Assembly (NCBI GenBank): GCA_026125865.1
Contig: JAHCKI010000138.1
Coordinates: 1 to 6,494, forward strand
Origin: Rhodospirillales bacterium
GTDB lineage: Bacteria; Pseudomonadota; Alphaproteobacteria; Rhodospirillales; Defluviicoccaceae
Reading direction: 5' to 3'
Length of the DNA stretch: 6,494 nucleotides
Position numbers and translations under genes: made by a program
The notes under the pieces: generated by a model
What the model was told of the DNA's origin: nothing
The model's database searches: none
What the model saw: the letters and a program-made list of their open reading frames with translations, nothing else
Shown here: piece by piece, positions 1 to 4,978 of the stretch
Layout: the number at the start of each line of letters is the position of its first letter
How positions within the stretch are numbered: position 1 is the first letter of the stretch

Positions 1-17
1 TCGTCGCTGTTTTCCGG

Positions 18-326
18 CTATTTGCTGCACTCGGGCTGGCAATACAAATCATACAGGCTTTCGATGATCACGCGCGCTTCGGTCCCCGCCAACGAATAGT
101 AGATCGTCTGCGCCGAGCGGCGGGTGGTCACCAGGTTGTCCCGGCGCAGTCGAGCCAGGTGTTGCGACAGGGCGGATTGACTGAGGCCGACGACCCGTTC
201 CAACTCACCGACGGAATTCTCGCCTTCGGCCAGTTGACACAAAATCATCAGTCGGTGAGGGTTTCCCATCGACTTCAACAGGGCGCTGGCGCGTCGCGCG
301 CTGGTGTGGAGTTCGACAGATTTCAT
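18..326 (-). CDS. ArsR/SmtB-family repressor, SqrR/BigR (persulfide-sensing) type
   Basis: A 102-residue winged-helix repressor. Residues 13-32 (ASALLKSMGNPHRLMILCQL) and 39-62 (VGELERVVGLSQSALSQHLARLRR) form the ArsR helix-turn-helix, followed by a wing ending in TIYYSL. Classical metal-site motifs (ELCVCDL, paired D/H in the last helix) are absent. Instead it has Cys30 in 'MILC' and Cys96 in 'YDLYC', 66 residues apart. This matches the spacing of the two sensing cysteines of SqrR/BigR, which form a polysulfide bridge and release DNA when reactive sulfur species appear. A third cysteine, Cys100, lies near the C-terminus. Start is ATG at 326-324; GGGAG lies 12 bp upstream and AAGG directly abuts the ATG, so translation may be modest. 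It is divergent from the TusA gene, which it probably controls together with itself (inference). A different thiol or metal signal is possible. Confidence 0.9.
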   Translation of the reverse strand: MKSVELHTSARRASALLKSMGNPHRLMILCQLAEGENSVGELERVVGLSQSALSQHLARLRRDNLVTTRRSAQTIYYSLAGTEARVIIESLYDLYCQPECSK

Positions 327-379
327 CCTTGTTTTTTACTCCCGGCCACCGACTCTCATGTTCAACCATCACTCCGATG

Positions 380-460
380 ACTAAGTATATGGGACAAGCT
401 GTTTCGCCGTTGCCCAAGAGTTTAATTGGTCAACATGTTCTCGCTTAACTAAGATAGGGA
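380..460. promoter_or_regulatory. Paired ACTAAG...GGGA repeats on the two putative divergent promoters
   Basis: Two similar direct copies lie 68 bp apart: ACTAAGTATATGGGA at 380-394 and ACTAAGATAGGGA at 448-460. The first covers a good minus-strand -10 box (TATACT, 389-384) for the ArsR-family gene. The second covers a possible plus-strand -10 (TAAGAT, 450-455), with TTGGTC at 426-431 as a -35 at 18 bp spacing, for tusA. One copy per divergent promoter is what an autoregulated repressor would need. The repeats are seen; the operator role is inference. The second copy includes a small palindrome CTTA-AC-TAAG (444-453). Confidence 0.35.
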
Positions 461-511
461 AGCCACGCTCTTGGTGCCAGCACAATTAATCGATTTTAAT
501 TCGCGAGAACA
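436..511. repeat. 9-bp perfect inverted repeat in the arsR-tusA intergenic region
   Basis: TGTTCTCGC at 436-444 is the exact reverse complement of GCGAGAACA at 503-511, with a 58-bp spacer. The spacer holds an AT-rich partial palindrome, AATTAATCGATTTTAATT (484-501). The left arm overlaps the spacer of the proposed tusA promoter. It could be a pair of distant operator half-sites or a 5'-leader stem, or it could be chance. No T-run follows, so it is not an intrinsic terminator. Confidence 0.3.
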
Positions 512-579
512 GACCCTTGAAGCCTGGTTGAGGAACCACGCGCCGTCGCGGTATTTTCGCTCGCGAAGGACAACGCAAC

Positions 580-590
580 GGAGGTGAGGA
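580..590 (+). promoter_or_regulatory. Strong ribosome-binding site that fixes the TTG start of tusA
   Basis: GGAGGTGAGGA is a near-perfect Shine-Dalgarno stretch ending 4 bp before TTG at 595; the GGAGG core ends 10 bp before it. No in-frame ATG or GTG lies nearby and the downstream reading frame begins the conserved TusA fold almost at once, so TTG is the likely start. Confidence 0.75.
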
Positions 591-594
591 AAGG

Positions 595-825
595 TTGGAA
601 AAGTGCAATATCCTGGACGTTCAGGGCCTCGCTTGTCCGTTGCCCGTTTTGCGCGCCAACAAGGTGCTTCGGGGCATGGCGGGGGGCGATGAGCTGACGG
701 TCCTGGCGACCGACGCGGCGGCGCCGCGGGATTTCGACAGCTACTGTAAGAGCACCGGACACCAGTTGCTGGAAAGCTCGGAAGAAGAGGGCGTTTTTCG
801 CATCGTCATCCGCAAGAAAGGCTGA
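595..825 (+). CDS. tusA: TusA-family sulfur carrier protein
   Basis: A 76-residue protein covering the whole TusA fold. The signature is 'LDVQGLACPLPVL' with the CPxP motif at residues 14-17. Cys14 would carry sulfur as a persulfide and pass it to a partner. The family's later conserved segment 'ATDAAAPRDFDSYCKSTGHQLL' (residues 38-59) and the terminal basic 'IVIRKKG' are present. Length is close to the usual ~80. TusA proteins act in the cytoplasm in sulfur relays for tRNA thiolation, dissimilatory sulfur oxidation, or supply to molybdenum-enzyme maturation. Which applies here cannot be told from the sequence, as no tusBCD/E, dsr, sox or fdhD gene is in the window. The divergent SqrR/BigR-like gene suggests control by reactive sulfur. 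Translation starts at TTG behind a strong ribosome-binding site. Confidence 0.9.
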   Translation: MEKCNILDVQGLACPLPVLRANKVLRGMAGGDELTVLATDAAAPRDFDSYCKSTGHQLLESSEEEGVFRIVIRKKG

Positions 826-844
826 TGGGACGCAGCCTTCGCCT

Positions 845-1420
845 CTACATCTCGCGGGACGCGGCCTCGCGCAAGTCGGAATTGATGGCGGGGTGAAAGG
901 CGCCGAGGCAGGCCGGATTCTCCTTGCCTGAGATCGTGTGCACCCAGGCATCAAAAAAAACGCTCGCGCCGCTGCCGGCGCAGGCGGGGATCGGCGCCGA
1001 ATTTCCGGGATCATACGACGTGTCCAATAGCAACGAAAACAGGACCAGCCAAACGGCCATGGTCACGGTCACGTACAGCGGTCCACGCGGATGGCGCTGC
1101 ATGCGATCCCGGTAGCGGCCGGCGCCCATGGCTTCGGGATCGAGGGTTCCGTCCCGCTGCATGTCCAAGACCGTTCTGTTCAAGTGGCGGACCCAATGGG
1201 GTGCCACCTGGCGAAACATGTAGTCCGCAAAAATCTTTTCCAAATATTTTTCATGAGGCTGACGGCCGAACCAACGACGATAGGCCAAACGAAAGTAATC
1301 GAATTCCTTCAGGTCCAGAGACCGTGCGGATTCGCTCACCTCGAAACAGACAATATCTTGCGGTTTCAAGTTCGATCTCGCGGTATCGGCAGATTTTTTC
1401 CTAATGAACATTGTCGTCAC
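845..1420 (-). CDS. Uncharacterised single-pass membrane protein
   Basis: I do not recognise this family. The frame encodes 191 residues from a GTG at 1420, or 188 from an ATG at 1411; neither has a clear Shine-Dalgarno, so the start is uncertain. Residues 1-112 are charged and soluble-looking, with an aromatic/basic stretch 'DYFRLAYRRWFGRQPHEKYLEKIFADYMF' split over residues 41-69. One hydrophobic segment follows at about 114-132 (YVTVTMAVWLVLFSLLLD). The remaining ~58 residues hold two cysteines (147 and 171) and two histidines (161 and 176). By the positive-inside rule the basic N-terminal part should be cytoplasmic and the tail periplasmic, where the cysteines could pair. It ends 19 bp from tusA, tail to tail, so it is not in the same transcript. 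Function unknown. Other frames across this stretch give compositionally biased translations, so this frame is preferred. Confidence 0.65.
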   Translation of the reverse strand: MTTMFIRKKSADTARSNLKPQDIVCFEVSESARSLDLKEFDYFRLAYRRWFGRQPHEKYLEKIFADYMFRQVAPHWVRHLNRTVLDMQRDGTLDPEAMGAGRYRDRMQRHPRGPLYVTVTMAVWLVLFSLLLDTSYDPGNSAPIPACAGSGASVFFDAWVHTISGKENPACLGAFHPAINSDLREAASREM

Positions 1421-1502
1421 TGGAGTTGTAGAACGTTAATGAAGTCTTTAACGAAAACAGAAAAGTTAAAAAGGCGATGGTCGCCCAGGGCCACGCTTCA
1501 TG

Positions 1503-1540
1503 GATACCCCATATAGGTAAACAGTCTGTTTATGGGTATC
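1503..1540. repeat. Nested inverted repeat in the moaA leader (operator- or hairpin-like)
   Basis: The outer arms GATACCC (1503-1509) and GGGTATC (1534-1540) are perfect 7-bp complements. Inside them sits a 15-bp palindrome, TAAACAG-T-CTGTTTA (1518-1532). The compact inner palindrome resembles binding sites of dimeric repressors such as the TetR type. The whole could also fold as an RNA hairpin with an asymmetric internal loop. It lies between the divergent membrane-protein gene and moaA and could act on either. The symmetry is seen directly; the role is not known. Confidence 0.5.
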
Positions 1541-1625
1541 TCTGCCCGAACCAGATCCTTTATTATAACGCATTTTTACAACACTGACGCCTACTTGATT
1601 TGGTAGGTCCTTCCCCGACGAACCC

Positions 1626-1686
1626 TCAAGGCCGTTCCCATGACGTGACGCGCAAGGCAGAGAATTGCGGAATGGCGCGGCCTTGA
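1626..1686 (+). promoter_or_regulatory. Candidate structured RNA leader of moaA
   Basis: TCAAGGCCG (1626-1634) pairs perfectly with CGGCCTTGA (1678-1686), enclosing a second stem CGCAA (1651-1655)/TTGCG (1665-1669) with a 9-nt loop GGCAGAGAA (1656-1664). Eight loop bases (1656-1663) are complementary to TCTCTGCC at 1539-1546, so a loop-to-upstream pairing (pseudoknot-like) is possible if the transcript starts before 1539. moaA genes in several proteobacteria carry a molybdenum-cofactor riboswitch in this position. I cannot confirm the conserved core of that class here, so the riboswitch idea remains open. Confidence 0.35.
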
Positions 1687-1800
1687 ATGCCATGTTCCCC
1701 ATTCCCAACTGAGTTGAGCGGCCGGGGGTTTGGGAATATGCTAGAGGTTTGCAATCGCCGTGCCGCGCGGTGTCGGGAGTGGGAAAAAAGGCGCGAAGGA

Positions 1801-2790
1801 ATGATTGACCCGTTTGGCCGAGAAATCAGCTATTTACGGCTTTCGGTCACGGATCGATGCGATTTCCGATGCCAATACTGCATGGCCGAGTCCATGACCT
1901 TTCTCCCCAAGTCCGACGTCCTTTCTCTGGAAGAGTTGAGCCGACTGTGTGGTGCCTTCATCAAGCGGGGCGTCCGCAAGCTCAGGGTTACCGGCGGCGA
2001 ACCCCTGCTTCGCCGCAACATCATGGTTTTGTTCCGATCGTTGGCCCGTCATCTGGAGGCGGGAACGCTGGACGAGGTCACGCTCACCACCAACGGCAGT
2101 CAGCTCGCACGCCATGCCCGGGAGCTGTTTGACTGCGGGGTGCGGCGCATTAATGTTTCCGTCGACACCCTGGATCCCGAGCGTTTCCGTGCCGTCACCC
2201 GGCGCGGCAACCTGGACCAGGTCCTCGAAGGCCTCGCGGCGGCGCGGGCCGTTGGTTTGGCCATCAAGGTCAACACCGTCGCGCTCAAAGGCATCAACGA
2301 GCGGGAGATCGACGATCTGGTGGCCTGGTGCGGGGATCAGGGTTTCGATCTGTGCCTGATCGAGACCATGCCGCTCGGCGATATCCAGGGCGACCGTACC
2401 GATCAATACCTGCCGTTGTCGTTGGTGCGTCGACGTCTGGGAGAGCATTGGACCCTGATCGATTCCACCTATCGCACCGGCGGCCCGGCCCGTTATGCGG
2501 AGGTGGTGGAGACGGGCCGCCGGGTCGGCTTCATCACGCCCATGACCCACAACTTCTGTGAAAGCTGCAACCGGGTGAGGGTCACCTGCACGGGCACCCT
2601 GTTCATGTGCCTGGGCCAGAACGACGCCGCCGACCTGCGCACGCCGTTGCGCGCCGGCGCCTCGGATATCCCGCTGCTGGCGGCTATCGACGACGCCATC
2701 GCTCGCAAGCCCAAGGGCCACGACTTCGTCATCGATCGCCGCCCCGCCCGCCCCATCGTCGCCCGTCACATGAGCGCCACCGGCGGCTGA
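1801..2790 (+). CDS. moaA: GTP 3',8-cyclase MoaA (molybdenum cofactor biosynthesis)
   Basis: A radical-SAM enzyme that, with MoaC, converts GTP into cyclic pyranopterin monophosphate, the first step of molybdopterin synthesis in the cytoplasm. From ATG 1801 it is 329 residues, typical for the family. The N-terminal radical-SAM cluster is C20-x3-C24-x2-C27, followed by the SAM-contacting GGEP at 65-68 ('RVTGGEPLLRR'). The C-terminal substrate-side [4Fe-4S] site is C253-x2-C256-x13-C270 ('NFCESCNRVRV...FMC'). The protein ends in Gly-Gly, as active MoaA does. ATG 1801 is chosen because 'FGREISYLRLSVTD' directly begins the fold and AAGG lies 8 bp upstream; an ATG at 1738 would add 21 basic residues. 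'CMAESM' replaces the commoner 'CMP', a variant I associate with alphaproteobacteria. All catalytic features are present. The cofactor serves molybdenum or tungsten enzymes, which fits the oxyanion genes downstream. Confidence 0.97.
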   Translation: MIDPFGREISYLRLSVTDRCDFRCQYCMAESMTFLPKSDVLSLEELSRLCGAFIKRGVRKLRVTGGEPLLRRNIMVLFRSLARHLEAGTLDEVTLTTNGSQLARHARELFDCGVRRINVSVDTLDPERFRAVTRRGNLDQVLEGLAAARAVGLAIKVNTVALKGINEREIDDLVAWCGDQGFDLCLIETMPLGDIQGDRTDQYLPLSLVRRRLGEHWTLIDSTYRTGGPARYAEVVETGRRVGFITPMTHNFCESCNRVRVTCTGTLFMCLGQNDAADLRTPLRAGASDIPLLAAIDDAIARKPKGHDFVIDRRPARPIVARHMSATGG

Positions 2791-2841
2791 GCCCGGGATG
2801 GGGTCGGGGCGGGGTGCCATGCAATTGCGGCTTCAGTTTTT

Positions 2842-2870
2842 TTGCGCCAGCATTTAAATAGATAAATACT
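2842..2870 (+). promoter_or_regulatory. Possible promoter of the HTH-PBP regulator and mop
   Basis: TTGCGC at 2842-2847 and AATACT at 2865-2870 are separated by 17 bp, inside an AT-rich island (TTTAAATAGATAAATACT) that contrasts with GC-rich flanks. The match to the sigma-70 consensus is partial (about 3/6 and 4/6). It is the only promoter-like element between moaA and the regulator gene. Confidence 0.35.
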
Positions 2871-2897
2871 CATGGTGAGCCCCTTCGAAGCATGAGT
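2868..2897. promoter_or_regulatory. Operator-like inverted repeat ACTCATG-N16-CATGAGT
   Basis: Perfect 7-bp arms at 2868-2874 and 2891-2897 are separated by 16 bp that contain the palindrome CTTCGAAG (2883-2890). The left arm overlaps the proposed -10, so a protein bound here would block transcription. It lies 66-95 bp upstream of the regulator start, a usual place for autoregulation. Which protein binds is inference. Confidence 0.4.
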
Positions 2898-2949
2898 GCA
2901 ATGCATCCTATCCATATTGGGCACAACGTGGACGCGTCGCGGTTTGCGC

Positions 2950-2955
2950 GGAGGA
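2950..2955 (+). promoter_or_regulatory. Shine-Dalgarno fixing the GTG start of the regulator
   Basis: GGAGGA lies 7 bp before GTG 2963, an ideal distance. The ATG at 2955 is out of frame, and the in-frame ATG at 2975 has no separate well-placed site. Confidence 0.7.
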
Positions 2956-2962
2956 TGCTTGT

Positions 2963-3856
2963 GTGCCGGAGTTGATGAATACGCGGGAGGTTGCGGACTA
3001 CCTCCGGATCAAGGAGCGCAAGGTCTACGACCTGGTGAAGCAGCGGTGCATACCGTGCACCCGCGTTGCCGGCAAATGGTTGTTTCCCAAGGCGCTGATC
3101 GACGCGTGGCTGCTGGACAACGCCGAGGGGCCGGAAGGCGCCGCCGTTGCGAGGATGGCACCGGCGCCGCCGACGATGGCCGGCAGCAATGATCCGTTGC
3201 TGGAGTGGGCGCTTCGCGAATCCGGGTGTCATTTGGCCTTGATGGCCGACGGCAGCCTCGACGGTGTCGAACGTCTGGCCGTGGGCGAGGCGATGGTGTG
3301 CGGCATGCATGTTCATGATGCCGAAACCGATGACTACAACGTGCCCATCGCCCGCCGCCGCCTTGGCGATCGCGGCCTCGTGGTGCTAGAATGGGCTTGG
3401 CGGGAGCAAGGTTTGCTGCTGGCCGCCGGCAACCCGCTGGGTGTCGGCTCCATCGCGGATGTGGCCCGCCTCGGCGCCCGTCTCATCTGGCGCCAGGCCG
3501 AGGCCGGAAGTTTCGTGCTGCTCTCGCAACTGATCGCGCGGGCCGGCTTGGGGCCGGAGGATTTCACCGTCGTTCCGCAACGGGCGCGCAGCGAAATGGA
3601 CGTGGCGCTGGCGATCCGGGAGGGCAAGGCCGACGCTGGATTGGCGGTGGCCGCCGTCGCCCGGCAACTGGGCCTCGATTTCGTGCCGCTGGGGCGCGAG
3701 CGCTTCGATCTGGTCCTGTGGCGGCGCAATTACTTCGAGCCGCAGGTCCAAACGCTGATGGCCTTTTGCCGATCGCCCGCGTTGACGGCGCGCGCCCACG
3801 ACTTGGGCGGCTACGACGTATCCGGCTTCGGCCGCGTCATCTACAATGGCCCGTGA
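2963..3856 (+). CDS. One-component regulator: excisionase-type HTH fused to periplasmic-binding-protein-like sensor domain
   Basis: A 297-residue protein in two parts. Residues 5-53 (MNTREVADYLRIKERKVYDLV...GKWLFPKALIDAWL) are a MerR/excisionase-type 'HTH_17' DNA-binding domain. After an Ala/Pro-rich linker (about 54-74), residues ~75-290 form a binding-protein-like domain (PBP_like), with 'GCHLALMADGSLDGVERLAVGEAMVCGMHVHD', 'GLLLAAGNPLGVGSIADVARLGARLIWRQAEAGSFVLLSQLI' (R177-S183 region) and 'IREGKADAGLAVAAVARQLGLDFVPLGRERFDLVLWRR'. There is no signal peptide, so the sensor is cytoplasmic. This domain type is also found fused to MoeA in some organisms and beside molybdate/tungstate genes. With mop 33 bp downstream and tupBCA beyond, the likely ligand is tungstate or molybdate, and the likely job is control of mop and tup (inference). 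No ModE-type HTH is present. Confidence 0.85.
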   Translation: MPELMNTREVADYLRIKERKVYDLVKQRCIPCTRVAGKWLFPKALIDAWLLDNAEGPEGAAVARMAPAPPTMAGSNDPLLEWALRESGCHLALMADGSLDGVERLAVGEAMVCGMHVHDAETDDYNVPIARRRLGDRGLVVLEWAWREQGLLLAAGNPLGVGSIADVARLGARLIWRQAEAGSFVLLSQLIARAGLGPEDFTVVPQRARSEMDVALAIREGKADAGLAVAAVARQLGLDFVPLGRERFDLVLWRRNYFEPQVQTLMAFCRSPALTARAHDLGGYDVSGFGRVIYNGP

Positions 3857-3889
3857 TGGGTAGAGCGACAACCAGCAAGGGAGAAAACC

Positions 3890-4096
3890 ATGAAACTCAG
3901 TGCGCGGAACGTGATCACGGGTCGGGTCGTGGAGGTCAAGAAGGCGAAGGTGGCCGCCAACGTCAAGGTGGACATCGGCGGCGGCACCGTCATTTCGTCG
4001 TCGATCCTCAGCGAGTCGATTGAAGACTTGGGTATCGCCGTGGGCGACGAGGTGTCCGTGGTCATCAAGTCATCGGACGTAATCCTCGCCAAGTAA
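3890..4096 (+). CDS. mop: Mop/molbindin, cytoplasmic molybdate/tungstate-binding TOBE protein
   Basis: A 68-residue single Mop (TOBE) domain, the usual length for molbindins. The family pattern is complete: 'MKLSARNVITGRVVEVKKAKVAANVKVDIGGG', then 'SILSESIEDLGIAVGDEVSVVIKSSDVILAK'. Such proteins assemble as hexamers and hold molybdate or tungstate between subunits, serving as an intracellular store or buffer. It is probably cotranscribed with the regulator 33 bp upstream. It starts at ATG 3890 with GGGAG 6 bp upstream. Its ribosome-binding leader is identical over 15 nt to that of tupA. It ends in Ala-Lys-stop and converges on tupA with a 19-bp gap. Confidence 0.93.
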   Translation: MKLSARNVITGRVVEVKKAKVAANVKVDIGGGTVISSSILSESIEDLGIAVGDEVSVVIKSSDVILAK

Positions 4097-4129
4097 GTGC
4101 TTCAAAGAATATCCTTCACTTGGCGGAGG
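4084..4129. terminator. Shared hairpin across the convergent mop and tupA 3' ends (candidate bidirectional terminator)
   Basis: CGCCAAGT (4087-4094) and ACTTGGCG (4118-4125) are perfect 8-bp complements. CCT (4084-4086) and AGG (4127-4129) extend the stem to 11 bp past one bulged G. The 23-nt loop contains the intergenic bases. The stem includes both stop codons and the last Ala-Lys codons of each gene. No T-run follows on either strand, so it is not a classic intrinsic terminator, though it could stabilise 3' ends or stop opposing polymerases. Confidence 0.4.
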
Positions 4130-4964
4130 CGGCGTTGGGGAAGAACAATTGCTGGCCGTCGACCTTGAAGGCGGCGATAGCCTTTTGACCGGCGTCGCCT
4201 ACCACCCAGTCGATGAAGCGCTGACCGTCGTCCGCCTTCACATGGGGATGTTTCGCCGGATTGACGAGGATGATGCCGTACTGGTTGAAAAGTGCCGGAT
4301 CTCCTTCAACTAATATAGCCAAGTCGCCCTTATTCTGGAAGCTGATCCAGGTTGCGCGGTCAGAAAGCGCATAGGCGCCGAGGCCGCTTGCCGTGTTCAG
4401 GGTCGCGCCCATGCCGGAACCGGTTTCGCGATACCACGTACCGCTTTCCGCATCGATGTCGACCCCGGCGGATTTCCATAGGGACCGTTCCTTCTTATGG
4501 GTGCCGCTGTCGTCGCCGCGGGACGCGAAGACCGATTGCGCCGCCGCGATCTTGCCGAGGGCTTCCGCCGCGGTTTCCGCGTTCTTGGTTCCGGCGGGGT
4601 CGTTTTTCGGGCCGACGATGACAAAATCGTTGTACATGACATCCTGGCGCGCGACGCCGAAGCCATTGGCCACGAACGCCTCTTCCGAGGGCTTGTGGTG
4701 GACGAACAGGACATCCGCGTCACCCCTTTCGGCCAGTTTCAGGGCCTGCCCCGTGCCGACGGCGACGACCCGCACCGATATGCCCGTCTCCTTCTCGAAC
4801 AAAGGCAGGATATGCTTGAACAGGCCCGAGTTTTCGGTCGATGTGGTCGAGGCCACGACGATATGGCGCTCAGCGCCGGACACGTTTGTAACGCCGAACA
4901 ATCCGACGGCACATGCCATGATCAGGGTCGTGACTGTCAACCGCAACAATGAGCGTCGTTTCAT
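4116..4964 (-). CDS. tupA: Tungstate ABC transporter periplasmic binding protein TupA
   Basis: Captures tungstate (possibly also molybdate) in the periplasm for the TupBC channel. From ATG 4964 it is 282 residues. A signal peptide covers residues 1-31 (basic MKRRSLLR, hydrophobic TVTTLIMACAVGLFG, then VSGA before ERH). TupA hallmarks follow in order: 'STTSTENSGL' (TTST 40-43), 'VAVGTGQALKLAERGDADVLFVHHK' (67-91), 'DVMYNDFVIVGP' (108-119) and 'SRGDDSGTHKKE' (148-159). The last contains an arginine (149) likely to contact the oxyanion. These motifs are typical of TupA rather than ModA. The start is set by GGGAG 9 bp upstream; an in-frame TTG at 4985 would overlap tupC and spoil the signal peptide. 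It is the last gene of tupB-tupC-tupA, with 14 bp between tupC stop and its start, and the tupC stop touches its ribosome-binding site. Confidence 0.95.
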   Translation of the reverse strand: MKRRSLLRLTVTTLIMACAVGLFGVTNVSGAERHIVVASTTSTENSGLFKHILPLFEKETGISVRVVAVGTGQALKLAERGDADVLFVHHKPSEEAFVANGFGVARQDVMYNDFVIVGPKNDPAGTKNAETAAEALGKIAAAQSVFASRGDDSGTHKKERSLWKSAGVDIDAESGTWYRETGSGMGATLNTASGLGAYALSDRATWISFQNKGDLAILVEGDPALFNQYGIILVNPAKHPHVKADDGQRFIDWVVGDAGQKAIAAFKVDGQQLFFPNAASAK

Positions 4965-4978
4965 GATGGTTTTCTCCC

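Larger units (their letters stand above)
1421..1800. other. 380-bp divergent intergenic region upstream of moaA
   Basis: No convincing gene is present. The part next to the membrane-protein gene is AT-rich, and a TATAAT box on the minus strand at 1567-1562 could serve that gene, although its -35 (GCGTCA, 17 bp away) is weak. The part next to moaA holds several inverted repeats, described separately. An in-frame ATG at 1738 with GGGGG upstream could extend MoaA by 21 residues (MLEVCNRRAARCREWEKRREG); this tract has no counterpart in the normal MoaA fold and is treated here as leader. Confidence 0.6.

Noticed and set aside
18..326. Metal (As/Zn/Cd) sensing by the ArsR-family protein
   Set aside because: The classical metal-site motifs are missing, and the cysteine pair matches the persulfide-sensing subgroup.
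1738..1800. N-terminal extension of MoaA from ATG 1738
   Set aside because: The 21 extra residues are basic and do not match the MoaA fold. ATG 1801 gives a normal N-terminus, so 1801 is preferred, though the longer form cannot be excluded.
1834..2820. Long minus-strand open frame (328 codons) opposite moaA
   Set aside because: It lies antisense to an unmistakable MoaA, has Ala/Gly/Asp/Gln-biased composition and no recognisable domain. Long antisense frames are expected in GC-rich genes.
2816..2843. Possible intrinsic terminator after moaA
   Set aside because: There is a run of seven T at 2837-2843, but the preceding symmetry (GCC...GCAATTGC...GGC) gives only a short, broken stem that ends 5 bp before the run. 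Too weak to call.
4911..4964. Lipoprotein or twin-arginine signal in TupA
   Set aside because: 'IMAC' at residues 15-18 resembles a lipobox but sits in the middle of the hydrophobic core, and 'RRSLL' only loosely fits the Tat pattern. A Sec signal with cleavage after VSGA fits better.
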